From Microbacterium sp. M28 (lineage in GTDB: Bacteria > Actinomycetota > Actinomycetes > Actinomycetales > Microbacteriaceae), in assembly GCF_025836995.1 (NCBI RefSeq), contig NZ_CP107546.1:3286001-3350000 (forward strand): DNA of 64,000 nt. The letters run 5' to 3'. Positions 8,396-17,640 of this stretch are shown piece by piece (position 1 is the stretch's first letter; each line of letters begins with the position of its first letter). The notes beneath the pieces are model-generated. The model worked only from the letters and a program-made list of their open reading frames with translations. It had not been told where the DNA came from and ran no database searches. Position numbers and translations under genes: made by a program.

Positions 8396-8782
8396 TCAGC
8401 TGAGTGCCTTGGCCTTGAGCTGCGCGAAGTCCTCAGCCGTGATAGCGCCGGAATCGAGCAGCGCCTTCGCCTTGGCGATCTCCTCGGCCGGGCTGGAGCC
8501 CGCGACCTGCTGGATGTACGAGTCCGTGGCCTGCCTGACCTGCTGCGCCTCGGCCGCGCTGCGCTCGGCCATGCCGTTGCCGCGCGCGATCAGGTAGACC
8601 AGCGCGGTGAGGAAGGGCACGAAGATCAGGAAGAGTATCCAGACCGCCTTCCACCAGCCGTTCAGCTTCCGGTCGCGGAAGAGATCGCCGATGATGGCGA
8701 ACAGCGCGAACAGGTAGGCGATGAAGGCGAACGCCCAGACGAACCACCAGATGATGTCCCAGAACGAAGTCCAGAAGTTCAT
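8396..8782 (-). CDS. Small membrane protein with PLDc_N and SHOCT domains
   Basis: A 128-residue protein. The N-terminal 70 residues contain two hydrophobic helices separated by DLFRDRKLNGWWKAVW, as in PLDc_N-type envelope proteins. The last ~30 residues (AEEIAKAKALLDSGAITAED) are a SHOCT domain, a short C-terminal oligomerisation motif. GAAAGG lies just before the ATG. The function is unknown; the family is often a phage-shock-like or membrane-associated accessory protein. It is transcribed alone, convergent with the GAP gene. Confidence 0.75.
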   Translation of the reverse strand: MNFWTSFWDIIWWFVWAFAFIAYLFALFAIIGDLFRDRKLNGWWKAVWILFLIFVPFLTALVYLIARGNGMAERSAAEAQQVRQATDSYIQQVAGSSPAEEIAKAKALLDSGAITAEDFAQLKAKALS

Positions 8783-8874
8783 GTTGAACCTTTCGATGAG
8801 GCCCGCCGCGGAAACGCAGCGGATGATCGAACGCTATCGTTTCCGCGGCATCCGCGTCCATGGTTCGGCCCGTG

Positions 8875-8880
8875 TATAAC
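8875..8880 (+). promoter_or_regulatory. -10 box for leaderless FUSC gene
   Basis: TATAAC lies 6 nt before the ATG at 8887, with no Shine-Dalgarno sequence. This decides against the ATG nine codons upstream, which would lie inside the promoter. Confidence 0.5.
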
Positions 8881-8886
8881 GGTGTC

Positions 8887-9858
8887 ATGCACCCTCCGAC
8901 GGGATTGACGTGGCAGTGGTCGCGCTTCGCTCTCGGAGTCGTGTTCGCGTTGCCGGGCATCCTCGTCGCACCGTTCTCTCCGACAGCCGGTCTCGCCCTC
9001 GCGATCGGCGTGCTTCCGGCGGCGGCTTTCGGCCTTCCGTCTCGCCGCAGCCGGCGGGCCATCCTGCCGATCGTCGGCGTACTCAGCGCCCTCGGCCTGC
9101 TGCTCGGCTCGGTGCTCACCGGCGTCCCGCCTGTCGCTGTCGCGTCGCTGCTGGTCATGTCGATCGCGGCCAGTCTCAGCACCCGATGGGGCCGGGTCGG
9201 GCAGCTGCTGCTCGTACTCGTGCTGCCTCTGGTGGGAATCGGCTTGAGTTTCCCCGACCTGCCGACGACGACGGTCATGGCCGGCTGCATCGTCGTGGGC
9301 TCCGTGTACGCCTGGCTGGTGTCGCTCCTCTGGCCCGAGCGTGACGAGCCGCTGCCGCCCTCGCCGCCGATCACCCGGGGTGCCGACCTCGTCGGCTACG
9401 GCATCCTGCTCGGTCTGGCCAGCGGAATCGCCGCATCGCTGGGGTATCTGCTCGACGTCGAGCACGTGGGATGGGCCACGGCAACGGTGCTGCTGGTCAT
9501 GCGCCCCGCGCGAGGGCAGGTGATCCTGCGCAGCGCCGGTCGCTCGGCATCCGTCTTCCTCGGGGCGATGGCCGCCGTGGTCTTCGCACTGTTCGAGCCG
9601 GGTGGCGTCCTGACCGGGCTCCTCATCGCCCTCGCGATCGGCGCGATGAGCGCGATGCAGCAGAGCCGGTGGTACGTGGCGCCGGCCTTCACCACCCTGG
9701 TCGCGCTGACGCTGATCCTGTCGACGTCGGAACAGGCACCGGGGGTCCGATTCGTCGAGCGGACGGTCGAGACGCTCGTCGGTGCCGGCCTGGCTTTGAT
9801 CTTCGGCGCGGCGATTCCCTCGCTGTACGCCGTGCTGCGAGCGCAGCTGTCGCGGTGA
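8887..9858 (+). CDS. FUSC family membrane protein
   Basis: A 323-residue protein with two blocks of hydrophobic helices (about residues 10-150 and 170-320). The second block contains VGWATATVLLVMRPARGQVILRS, the FUSC-like motif of fusaric-acid-resistance/aromatic-acid exporter relatives. It is about half the size of AaeB-type pumps and lacks their cytoplasmic domain, as is usual in actinobacteria. The substrate is unknown. The ATG at 8887 is chosen because of the leaderless -10 box. Confidence 0.7.
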   Translation: MHPPTGLTWQWSRFALGVVFALPGILVAPFSPTAGLALAIGVLPAAAFGLPSRRSRRAILPIVGVLSALGLLLGSVLTGVPPVAVASLLVMSIAASLSTRWGRVGQLLLVLVLPLVGIGLSFPDLPTTTVMAGCIVVGSVYAWLVSLLWPERDEPLPPSPPITRGADLVGYGILLGLASGIAASLGYLLDVEHVGWATATVLLVMRPARGQVILRSAGRSASVFLGAMAAVVFALFEPGGVLTGLLIALAIGAMSAMQQSRWYVAPAFTTLVALTLILSTSEQAPGVRFVERTVETLVGAGLALIFGAAIPSLYAVLRAQLSR

Positions 9859-9874
9859 GCGTGCCGGGGCCGGG

Positions 9875-10054
9875 TCAGACGTCGCTCCTGCTGAACACGC
9901 TGCGCAGCACGAGGAACACGACCAGGGCGACGACGAGGACGATCGCGAGCTTCGCGATGAACCACAGCACGGAGAACAGCACACCCACCAGCCACCAGGC
10001 GATCACCACGGCCGCGATCACGCCGACGATGGTCCAGATCGTGTTCTTCGTCAT
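9875..10054 (-). CDS. Small membrane protein, 59 residues
   Basis: A 59-codon frame beginning MTKNTIWTIVGVIAAVVIAW and ending VFSRSDV. It holds two closely spaced hydrophobic stretches (about residues 8-28 and 33-51) separated by Phe-Ile-Ala-Lys, suggesting a membrane hairpin. It is the only sensible frame in the 230-bp space between the convergent FUSC and GH31 genes, and codon use is typical. No family is recognised with certainty; it resembles the short membrane proteins common in Microbacteriaceae. Confidence 0.6.
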   Translation of the reverse strand: MTKNTIWTIVGVIAAVVIAWWLVGVLFSVLWFIAKLAIVLVVALVVFLVLRSVFSRSDV

Positions 10055-10092
10055 CGCTCCAGCTTACGGAGTCGGCGGCGCGACGGCGGTGG

Positions 10093-12510
10093 TCACCAGG
10101 CCTGCACCGCTGACAGCTGCTCGACCAGCGCATCCCGGAGCTCGGGAGGCAGGTCCATCGCGGCGAGCGCGTTCGGTGCTCCCTGTTCCGTGACGACGCT
10201 CCAGGCGATCCGCTTGGTTTCGTAGCCGATCCCTGCCTGCTGCAGCTGGCCGAAGACGCGCTCGGGATCGAACGCCGCCGACCGCTCGGCGCCCGTGATC
10301 CGCAGCGTGAACCCGTCCTCCACGGAGATCTCGCCCAGATCGATGCCGAGTCCCGCGGGCGCGAGCGCGTCCGGGTCGGCGGCGAGAAGCCTCGCGGACA
10401 GCACCCGCCCGTTCTGGAGCGACACCGACGCGGCGCCGCGCACGCCTGGGACCCGCACCGACACCCGTCGGGCGCGCATCGGCTCCCCGCTGTGGGATGC
10501 CGTGATCGTGAGGTCGGCGCGGCCGTCGACGCGCACCTCGAGGGTCTGGCTGAACGTCAGCGTTCCCGGCTCCGGCGCGGCCGAACCGTCGTCCTCGATC
10601 AGGGTCGATGTCGCCGTGCCGGGGATCACCAGAAGCTCCAGGTGCTCCGGAGCGTCGGCGGCGTGCGACATCGGATCCGCATCGAGGGGGACGACGGCAC
10701 CCGCACGCGCGAGCACCGGGAACTCGTCGAGCGAACGCGTCAGGAGCACCTCGCGTGAACCGCGGTACCGCAGGCCGGTGATCAGGTCGACCCAGTCGCC
10801 CTCGGGCAGCCAGCCGCGCACGGTGGCGAGCTCGGAGGCCCGCTCCCGCGGCGCCGTGATCGGGACCACGAGCAGATGCTCTCCGAGCAGATACTCGTGC
10901 GGATGCCGGTAGGACGCATGCTCGCGCGGGGCGTCGTGATACAGCGGCCGCACCACGCTCACGTGGTCGCGGTGCGCCGCCCATGCCGCGGTGTAGAGCA
11001 TCGGGATCAACCGGTGGCGCAGGCGCATGTAGCGACGCATGACCGTCGCGGCCGGTTCGCCGTACGCCCACGGCTCCTTCGAGCTGAACGGGTTGGCCGA
11101 GGAATGCAGCCGGTTGATCGGTGAGAGCACGCCGAACTGCAGCCAGCGAACGGCCAATTCGACGTCGTGCACGCCGTGCATATGACCGCCGATGTCGTGG
11201 CTCCACCACGTGTAGCCGGCGTTCGCGGCGGTGGCCGTGAACTCGGGCTGGAACGCGAGAGAGGCCCAGCTGACGATCGTGTCGCCGGAGAACCCCACGG
11301 GATAGCGATGTCCGCCGCGCTCGGTGTAACGCGAGAACGTCAACGGCCGGCGACCGTGCCGCGCTGAAGCGTGGAAGTGCGTGTGGTTCAGCATCCACAG
11401 CGGATCCAGACCGGCCATCCGGGAGTGCTCGCCCGATTGCCAGTCGATCCACCAGAAATCCACGCCCTGGTCCTCGAGCGGGCCGAGCACGTGGTCCTGA
11501 TAGGCGCCCATGAAGGTCTGGGAGGCGACATCGAAGTCGATCGGATTCCCGACCGACGGGTCGATCCCCATCGCCTCGGCGACGCGTTCGTACGACGCCT
11601 CATGGCGGCGGATCCCGTCTGCCGGATGCAGGTTCAGCGTGACGGCGAGGCCGCGGTCATGCAGCTCCCCGAGGAAGCGTTCCGGATCGGGGAAGAGCGC
11701 GGGATTCCAGGTGTACCCGGTCCAGCCTGTGCCGATGGCCGGATCGACATCGACGAGATGCCAGTCCATGTCGATCACCGCGACGGAGAGCGGGATGCCG
11801 TCGTCGTGGAACCGCGCCATGAGGGCGAGGTACTCGGGTTCGTCGTAGGCCCAGTACCTGCTCCACCAGTTGCCCAGCGCGAACCGCGGGACGAGCGGAA
11901 TCGGCCCGGTGAGCTCGTGGAAGGCGCGAAGCGCGGCGGCGAAGTCGCGGCCGTAGCCGAAGAAGTAGAAGTCCTGTCCCTGGGTGTCCCGCGGGCGGAT
12001 CCAGCCATCCTCCCCGAGCAGCAGCGACTCCGTGTCGTCGAGCACGCCGAAGCCGAAGGTCGACAGGATTCCCGGGGGAATCTCGATCGCCCCGTCGACC
12101 TCGTCGAGGGTGCGCGCCGTGCTGCCGAGGTTCCCGCGCAGCGGCAGGGTCTGCGGGTACTGCTGCCCCGGACGCCAGGTCGTGTAGTGCACATCGGTGG
12201 CGCCGTTGAGCAGCGTGATCGACAGCCCTGCCGTGCTCGGCATCCGCTCGTCGTACCTCAGCCGCAGGCTTGCGGTGGTGATCTCGATGCCGTGCTCGTC
12301 CCGCACGAGCCGATAGTCCGGCGCGGGGAAGGCGCGGTTGAGCACCTGCTGCGTCTTCTCGTCGACGAACCGTTCCTGCGGATCCCACTCGATGCGGATC
12401 AGACGGTCCGTCAGGACCGAGATGCGGTATCCGGGACCCGTGACGATCGCCGCCTCGGCCGCCGGCGCCGGCGCTCCGTCCGACAATGAGATCTTCGTGC
12501 GTACCGGCAT
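10093..12510 (-). CDS. Glycoside hydrolase family 31 (alpha-glycosidase)
   Basis: An 805-residue cytoplasmic alpha-glycosidase with no signal peptide. The catalytic barrel has the GH31 markers GNWWSRYWAYDEPEY, WWIDWQSGEH (nucleophile Asp 356) and FSGDTIVSWASL (acid/base Asp 410), then GGHMHGVHDVEL and WLQFGVLSPINRLHS. A GH31 beta-sandwich precedes the barrel and C-terminal sandwich domains follow. The sequence type is neither clearly alpha-xylosidase (YicI) nor alpha-glucosidase, so the substrate is open. The start is two bases after the stop of the upstream permease. It would cleave the oligosaccharide brought in by the ABC importer of the same operon. Another frame extends the reading upstream into the permeases, but the ATG after a GAGG box is the true start. 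Confidence 0.88.
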   Translation of the reverse strand: MPVRTKISLSDGAPAPAAEAAIVTGPGYRISVLTDRLIRIEWDPQERFVDEKTQQVLNRAFPAPDYRLVRDEHGIEITTASLRLRYDERMPSTAGLSITLLNGATDVHYTTWRPGQQYPQTLPLRGNLGSTARTLDEVDGAIEIPPGILSTFGFGVLDDTESLLLGEDGWIRPRDTQGQDFYFFGYGRDFAAALRAFHELTGPIPLVPRFALGNWWSRYWAYDEPEYLALMARFHDDGIPLSVAVIDMDWHLVDVDPAIGTGWTGYTWNPALFPDPERFLGELHDRGLAVTLNLHPADGIRRHEASYERVAEAMGIDPSVGNPIDFDVASQTFMGAYQDHVLGPLEDQGVDFWWIDWQSGEHSRMAGLDPLWMLNHTHFHASARHGRRPLTFSRYTERGGHRYPVGFSGDTIVSWASLAFQPEFTATAANAGYTWWSHDIGGHMHGVHDVELAVRWLQFGVLSPINRLHSSANPFSSKEPWAYGEPAATVMRRYMRLRHRLIPMLYTAAWAAHRDHVSVVRPLYHDAPREHASYRHPHEYLLGEHLLVVPITAPRERASELATVRGWLPEGDWVDLITGLRYRGSREVLLTRSLDEFPVLARAGAVVPLDADPMSHAADAPEHLELLVIPGTATSTLIEDDGSAAPEPGTLTFSQTLEVRVDGRADLTITASHSGEPMRARRVSVRVPGVRGAASVSLQNGRVLSARLLAADPDALAPAGLGIDLGEISVEDGFTLRITGAERSAAFDPERVFGQLQQAGIGYETKRIAWSVVTEQGAPNALAAMDLPPELRDALVEQLSAVQAW

Positions 12511-12512
12511 CC

Positions 12513-13328
12513 TCAACCCTTCAGTGCTGCGCTCGCAGCCCCGGCGATGAACCGGCGCTGGAACACGATGTAGACGATCATCACCGGCACGATCGCCAGT
12601 GTCGTGGCGGCGAACAGTCCACCGTAGTCGGTGCCGTACTGCCCTCTGAAGGTCGTGAGCCCGACGGCGAGCACCTGCTTCTCCTCGGACGAGATCATCA
12701 GATACGGCCAGAGGTAGTCCTCCCAGACCCAGAGGAAGATGAAGATCGACAGCGCGGAGATGGCGTTGACGCTCATCGGCGCGACGATGCGGTGGAAGAT
12801 GAACCACTCCGACGCCCCGTCGATACGCGCGGCCTCGAGGATCTCGTCCGGCACGGCATCCATGCTCTGGCGCATCATGAAGATGCCGAACGCGCTGATG
12901 ACCGCGGGGACGATGATGGACGCGTAGCTGTCGGCGAGTCCCACCTCGCGGAACATCGTGTACCGGGGAATGATGACGACCGCCCAGGTGACCATCATGG
13001 TCGACAGGATCACCGCGAACAGCGGACCGCGGCCGCGGAAGCGGTACTTCGAGAACACGAAGCCGCCGACCAGGCTCGTGTAGACCGACAGCGCCGTGAT
13101 CGTCACCGACAGGAGAACGCTGTTGAAGAACAGCCGGAAGAAATCGAGCTTCGTCTGGATCGAGATGAAGTTCTCCACCGTCCATTCCTTCGGGAAGAAG
13201 GTCTGATCGAATCCGACGATCTCGGCGTTGGACTTGAAAGCCGACAGGATCATCCAGAAGAACGGAAGGACGATGATCAGGCCCACGACCAGCAGCATCG
13301 CGTTCAACGCGAAGACGCGCACCTTCAT
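12513..13328 (-). CDS. Carbohydrate ABC transporter permease, MalG type
   Basis: A 271-residue membrane subunit of a CUT1-family sugar importer with six predicted helices. The EAA loop that contacts the ATPase reads EILEAARIDGASEWFIFHRIVAP. The C-terminus AGAASAALKG is the typical MalG ending. Its ATG overlaps the stop of the first permease (ATGA), and its own stop is two bases before the GH31 start, so all are translated from one message. No ATPase gene is present in the cluster. Confidence 0.93.
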   Translation of the reverse strand: MKVRVFALNAMLLVVGLIIVLPFFWMILSAFKSNAEIVGFDQTFFPKEWTVENFISIQTKLDFFRLFFNSVLLSVTITALSVYTSLVGGFVFSKYRFRGRGPLFAVILSTMMVTWAVVIIPRYTMFREVGLADSYASIIVPAVISAFGIFMMRQSMDAVPDEILEAARIDGASEWFIFHRIVAPMSVNAISALSIFIFLWVWEDYLWPYLMISSEEKQVLAVGLTTFRGQYGTDYGGLFAATTLAIVPVMIVYIVFQRRFIAGAASAALKG

Positions 13329-14308
13329 GAGGGGTTCCCTTCGGAGCGCTTGGCGAACCGTCGACGCCGCGGGGCATCGAGTGCCGACTGGTTCATCCGC
13401 CAGGACGCGGCGGTCAGCACGGCGGTGATGATCAGCAGCACGAAGGCGATCGCGGAGGCGTAGCCGAAGTCGTACTTCACGAACGCCTGGTCGTAGATCA
13501 TGAACGAGATGAGCTGCGTCGAGGTGCCAGGGCCGCCGTTGGTCATCACGAGCACCTGCACGAACGCCTGCAGGTAGCCGATCATCGACGTGATCACGAT
13601 GAAGAAGGTCATCGGCCGCAGCAGCGGCAGGATGATGTGCCAGAACGCGCGCCACGCGCTCGCACCGTCGACGGATGCCGCCTCGAGCACGTCCTCGGGG
13701 ATCGCGTAGAGGCCGGCGAGGAAGAGGATGACGGCGAAGCCGAAGTCCTTCCAGATCGTCATGATCACGATCGCGAGCAGCGAGTAGCGCTGGTCGAACA
13801 GCCAGTTGATGTCGAGGCCGAACAGCGTGTTGATGGCACCGAACTGCGGGTTGTACATGAGCGTCCACAGGAACGCGACGGCCACCAGCGGCATCACGGT
13901 CGGCAGGTAGAAGATCGTCCGGAAGAAGGTCCGCCACCGGCTGAGCTTCGAGAACAGCGCGTAGGCGATCGCGAGCCCCAGCACGACGCGGCCGACGATG
14001 GCCAGGATGCCGAAGATCAGCGTGTTGCCGGAGGCCCGCCAGAAGGTCGCGTCCGCGAAGAGCTCGGTGTAGTTGTCGATGCCGGTGAAGTCGAACGTGC
14101 CGTTGAGCGGGTTCCAGTCGTGGAAGCTGCCGACGAAGGCGATGCCGATCGGGATCAGCAGCAGCACCACGAGAGACAGCATGATGATGCCGACCGTGAG
14201 ATTGCGCAGCCACAGCTCGCTCGCCGGCTTCCTGATGCGGCGGGTGGCCTGAGTGACCGCGGTGGGCGCCTGTGGGGCATCCGAGCGCGTGGGTGTCTGA
14301 AGGGTCAT
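13325..14308 (-). CDS. Carbohydrate ABC transporter permease, MalF type
   Basis: A 327-residue partner permease with a 35-residue cytoplasmic N-terminus and six helices. The EAA loop is DVLEAASVDGASAWRAFWHIILP, followed by the MalF-type TNGGPGTSTQLISFMIYDQAF. The ATG at 14308 lies directly downstream of a GC-rich hairpin that separates it from the binding-protein gene. It forms the translocation pore with the MalG-type protein encoded next. Confidence 0.93.
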   Translation of the reverse strand: MTLQTPTRSDAPQAPTAVTQATRRIRKPASELWLRNLTVGIIMLSLVVLLLIPIGIAFVGSFHDWNPLNGTFDFTGIDNYTELFADATFWRASGNTLIFGILAIVGRVVLGLAIAYALFSKLSRWRTFFRTIFYLPTVMPLVAVAFLWTLMYNPQFGAINTLFGLDINWLFDQRYSLLAIVIMTIWKDFGFAVILFLAGLYAIPEDVLEAASVDGASAWRAFWHIILPLLRPMTFFIVITSMIGYLQAFVQVLVMTNGGPGTSTQLISFMIYDQAFVKYDFGYASAIAFVLLIITAVLTAASWRMNQSALDAPRRRRFAKRSEGNPS

Positions 14309-14317
14309 GCGGGTGCC

Positions 14318-14345
14318 GCCCCCGGCCGCCGTGGCGGCCGGGGGC
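14318..14345 (-). other. Intercistronic hairpin after the binding-protein gene
   Basis: A perfect 13-bp GC-only inverted repeat (14318-14330 with 14333-14345) lies between the binding-protein stop and the first permease. Such hairpins commonly stabilise the 5' segment so that the binding protein is made in excess of the permeases. Confidence 0.6.
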
Positions 14346-14367
14346 GCTCCTTCCTGCGAGGGTGTGC

Positions 14368-15747
14368 TCAGTTGGCGGCGTAGAACGCGTACAGGTTCTC
14401 GGCGGAGACGAAGTCCTTGCCATCGAGGTCCTTCTCGATGGTCGCCTGCGCCGTGGCGAGGGCGTCCTCGGGGGCGACGCCGTTGAAGAGGATCTCTTCC
14501 CACATGGTGGCCGTCGACGTCTCGAAGGTCGCCGGCACGGGACCGGGCCAGATGTAGCGCTCGATGTCGCCGAAGGCCGCCAGCGCCGGGTTCTCGGCGA
14601 ACGCCGGATCATCGGCGATCGGCTTGTACGCGGGGAAGATGCTGAAGGCCAGGGAGAGCTCCTTCATCGACTCCTCGTCGGTCAGGTAGTAGCGCAGGAA
14701 GTCCTGAGCCACTTCCTTCTCGGCATCCGTCGCGTTGGCGTTGATGCCGAACGTCGACTCGCCGTTGTAGCGGTCGAAGGCGTACGGCGTTTCCGCGGCA
14801 TCCGGGACCGGCGTGCGGAAGGCGCTCCAGGGCAGATCGGGGTAGTCGTTGGTCAGCGTGCCGGAGTACCAGCCCCACGCGTAGGTCATGGCCGACAGGC
14901 CCTGACCGAAGCTCTCCGTGCCGGATGCGCCGAAGTTCGCGTCGCCCGAACCGTCGGCGTAGATGTCCAGGAAGCGGTTGATGACCTCGAGGTTCGCCTC
15001 GTTGTCGACCGTGGGCGTGGTGCCGTCTTCCGCGAACAGGTTCTGGCCGAGTTGATAGGCCATGCCCATCTGCATCGCCTGGCCGCCGCCGTTGAAGTTG
15101 AACCCGGCCTGGCGCAGCTCGTCGCCCTCACGGATGGTGAGCTTCTCGGCGACCTCGCGGAACTCGTCCCAGGTGGTCGGGATGTCGGCGTCGGTCAGCC
15201 CGGCGGCCTTCCACATGTCGGTGTTGTAGTAGATCGACCCGCTCATGAGGCCGAGGTCGATGTAGTACGTCTCCCCGTCGATGACGTGGGCGGCGGCGCC
15301 CGTGTAGTCGGCTTCGAGGTCGGCCGCGTCGATGTCGTACGGCTCCATCTTGTCGATGAGGTTGTCGTGCTGGGAGTTGTGCACGTTGAAGATCGCCGGG
15401 CCGCCGTCGGACTGCAGCTCAAGGGGGAGCTTGGTCCAATAGTCCTCCCATGGCTGGTTCACGACCTTGATCGTGACGTTGGGGTGGATCTCCTGGTACG
15501 CGTCTGCGATGGCCTGGAACTGCTCGATGTGGCTCCAGGCCCACCACTCCAGCTCGATGGGCTTGCCGTCGTTGACCAGCGTGTTGGGATCGTAGGTCAG
15601 GGTGTCGCCTGCGATGGGCAGCCCCTTGTCGGCTTCGGTGTCTTCGACACCGGCGCTGCCGCTCGTGCACGCCGTCAACGCCACCGCGAGCGCTGTGGCC
15701 GCACCGATCGCCACGGCGGCCCTGGTGCGCCTCGTTGGTCGGAACAT
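14368..15747 (-). CDS. Sugar ABC transporter substrate-binding lipoprotein
   Basis: A 459-residue extracellular solute-binding protein (family 1 type). The signal peptide has positive residues, a hydrophobic stretch and the lipobox LTAC, so the mature protein is lipid-anchored at about Cys 27. The mature part contains WWAWSHIEQFQAIADAY and TTWDEFREVAEKL, typical of CUT1 oligosaccharide-binding proteins. AAGGAG lies 5 nt before the ATG. It is first in the operon SBP-permease-permease-GH31, just downstream of two repressor boxes, so it should be induced together with the glycosidase. Confidence 0.92.
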   Translation of the reverse strand: MFRPTRRTRAAVAIGAATALAVALTACTSGSAGVEDTEADKGLPIAGDTLTYDPNTLVNDGKPIELEWWAWSHIEQFQAIADAYQEIHPNVTIKVVNQPWEDYWTKLPLELQSDGGPAIFNVHNSQHDNLIDKMEPYDIDAADLEADYTGAAAHVIDGETYYIDLGLMSGSIYYNTDMWKAAGLTDADIPTTWDEFREVAEKLTIREGDELRQAGFNFNGGGQAMQMGMAYQLGQNLFAEDGTTPTVDNEANLEVINRFLDIYADGSGDANFGASGTESFGQGLSAMTYAWGWYSGTLTNDYPDLPWSAFRTPVPDAAETPYAFDRYNGESTFGINANATDAEKEVAQDFLRYYLTDEESMKELSLAFSIFPAYKPIADDPAFAENPALAAFGDIERYIWPGPVPATFETSTATMWEEILFNGVAPEDALATAQATIEKDLDGKDFVSAENLYAFYAAN

Positions 15748-15763
15748 CTGGACTCCTTTGTCA

Positions 15764-15792
15764 GGTTTACCGGTATACCTTTACCGGTAAAC
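15764..15792. promoter_or_regulatory. Paired LacI-type operator
   Basis: TTTACCGGTAAA at 15780-15791 is a perfect palindrome with the CG centre typical of LacI-family sites. TTTACCGGTATA at 15766-15777 is a near copy 14 bp away. They lie in the divergent space between the binding-protein operon and the lacI-type gene, so the repressor at 15860 probably controls both. Confidence 0.75.
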
Positions 15793-15859
15793 TATGATGC
15801 AACAGCGAGACCGTTCCCGTCAAGGGGCAGGATGTCTTGGGACGAGGGGGACGACGGAC

Positions 15860-16870
15860 ATGGTGACGATCGCGGATATCGCGCGAGTATGCGGCGTCTC
15901 GAAGATGACCGTCTCGAACGTGCTCAACGGTCGGGACGGTCGCGTGTCGGCGGCGACCAGGACGCGGGTGCTCGAGGCTGCGGCCGAGCTGAACTATCAG
16001 CCCAGTGCCGCGGCACGGTCGCTGTCGGTGGCGCGCAGCGAGATCATCTCGCTCGTCTACTACGCCGCCGCCGAGGGAGACCTCGGACTCTCCAATCCGC
16101 ACGACGCGATGCTCCTCGGTGAGATCGAACGTCACGTCAGCGCCGCCGGTAAGCACCTGATGATCCATGCCGCGACGGATGCCGCCGACACCGCTCGCCG
16201 CCTGCGTTCCTGGAACGTGGACGGGGCCGTGTTCCTCGGCGTGCTGGCCGACGAGGTCGAGCAGCTGCGCCGCCACCAGGACGTGCCGATGGTCTTCATC
16301 GACGCCTACACGGATGCCGAGATCTCCACGATCGGCATCGACGACGCCGGCGGAAGCTACGCCGCGACGCGGCACCTGCTCGACATGGGGCACCGCGAGA
16401 TCGCGTTCGTCGGTCCTGGGGCGACGAGCGCGGGCGTCATCAACGCCCGCTTCACCGGGTTCGCCCGGGCTCTCGCCGAGCACGACATGTCCGCCGACCC
16501 CCAGCGGGTGGTCGCGAATCTCACCTTCGCCGACGCGGATGCCGCGGCCGAGGATCTGCTCAGCCGATCGCCGCGGTTCACCGGCGCGGTCGTCACCGCC
16601 GACATCCTGGCGATCGGTCTGATCAAGGCGTTCGCTCGCCGCGGCATCCGAGTGCCGGAGGACTTCTCGCTGGTCGGCTTCGACGACCTGCCGATCGCCG
16701 ACATGGTGACACCGTCGCTCACCACCGTGCGGCAGGACATCGCCGAGAAGGCCCGCGCTGCGGTCGAGCTGCTGATGGACCAGCTCGACGGACGGCGCGA
16801 GCCTCGTCGCATCACATTGGATCCCGTGCTCGTGCAGCGGGAAACGGTGGCGCCGCCTTTGACGCGTTAG
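15860..16870 (+). CDS. LacI family transcriptional repressor of the GH31/ABC cassette
   Basis: A 336-residue regulator. The HTH is at residues 1-25 (VTIADIARVCGVSKMTVSNVL) with a following LNYQPSAAARSL hinge helix, then a periplasmic-binding-protein-like sensor domain (residues 60-330) with GFDDLPIADMVTPSLTTV. An in-frame ATG 22 codons upstream exists, but the ATG at 15860 starts at the conserved HTH and is preceded by AGGGGG. It is divergent from the transporter operon, and the TTTACCGGTAAA boxes lie between. The effector is presumably the imported sugar or a GH31 product. Confidence 0.92.
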   Translation: MVTIADIARVCGVSKMTVSNVLNGRDGRVSAATRTRVLEAAAELNYQPSAAARSLSVARSEIISLVYYAAAEGDLGLSNPHDAMLLGEIERHVSAAGKHLMIHAATDAADTARRLRSWNVDGAVFLGVLADEVEQLRRHQDVPMVFIDAYTDAEISTIGIDDAGGSYAATRHLLDMGHREIAFVGPGATSAGVINARFTGFARALAEHDMSADPQRVVANLTFADADAAAEDLLSRSPRFTGAVVTADILAIGLIKAFARRGIRVPEDFSLVGFDDLPIADMVTPSLTTVRQDIAEKARAAVELLMDQLDGRREPRRITLDPVLVQRETVAPPLTR

Positions 16871-16899
16871 CGGAGCCGTCCCCTGAGAGACTTGACCCG

Positions 16900-17613
16900 A
16901 TGGAACTCCTGCACTGGCTCGTCGACGCCTTCTCGTCGCAGTGGGTGCTGCCCGGTGGGCAGACGCTGCTCGTGCGAGAGGTGGTCGGCAACGCCTTCGG
17001 TCTCGCCAGCGCGCTGGGCGGCATGCGCCGGAAAGTCTGGGCCTGGCCGATCGGCATCATCGGCAACCTGCTGCTGCTCACCGTCTTCCTCGCCTCGATC
17101 CTCGACCCGGCGCACTCGCTGCCGGCACTGCTCGGGCAGGCAGGTCGGCAGATCATGTTCATCGCCGTCGCGATCTACGGCTGGGTCCGCTGGCGCCGCG
17201 CGACCGAGAACGGCGGTCAGCTGACGCCGCGCTGGGCATCCAACGGTGAGCGCGTCGGCCTCGTCGTCGTGCTCGTCGTGGGGACGGTCGCCCTCACCCC
17301 GGTGTTCCGGGCGCTCGGTTCCTGGGAGCCGGTCTGGGCGGATGCCTGGACCTTCGTCGGTTCGCTGCTGGCGACCTATGGCATGGCGAAGGGATACACG
17401 GAGTTCTGGCTGATCTGGATCGCCGTCGACGTCGTCGGGGTGCCGCTGCTGTTCAGCTCGGGCTATTACGCGACCGGATTCATGTACGTCTTCTACGGCG
17501 TCTTCACCGCGATCGGTTTCGTGGTGTGGTGCCGTGCGCAGGCGAACGCGAAGCCGCAGATCGAGACGATCCTGCCGGATCCGACCGTGCACAGGACGGA
17601 TGCGGCGGACTGA
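16900..17613 (+). CDS. pnuC: Nicotinamide riboside transporter PnuC
   Basis: A 237-residue membrane protein with seven to eight hydrophobic segments. The PnuC hallmarks are present: GNAFGLASALGGMRRKVWAW followed by PIGIIGNLLLL, and later FWLIWIAVDVVGVPL and YVFYGVFTAIGF. PnuC takes up nicotinamide riboside by facilitated diffusion for NAD synthesis. The gene follows the lacI-type gene by only 29 bp, so no NAD-type riboswitch fits in front of it. No NadR/NRK kinase gene is adjacent. Confidence 0.9.
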   Translation: MELLHWLVDAFSSQWVLPGGQTLLVREVVGNAFGLASALGGMRRKVWAWPIGIIGNLLLLTVFLASILDPAHSLPALLGQAGRQIMFIAVAIYGWVRWRRATENGGQLTPRWASNGERVGLVVVLVVGTVALTPVFRALGSWEPVWADAWTFVGSLLATYGMAKGYTEFWLIWIAVDVVGVPLLFSSGYYATGFMYVFYGVFTAIGFVVWCRAQANAKPQIETILPDPTVHRTDAAD

Positions 17614-17640
17614 ACCGCCGCGCCCTGCCGGCGGCATCGC

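Noticed and set aside
12511..13377. GH31 gene as a 1094-residue protein with an N-terminal extension
   Set aside because: The added part is an out-of-frame reading of the permease; an ATG after GAGG at 12510 gives a normal GH31 N-terminus.
16871..16899. NAD-type riboswitch in front of pnuC
   Set aside because: Only 29 bp separate pnuC from the preceding gene, too short for the aptamer.
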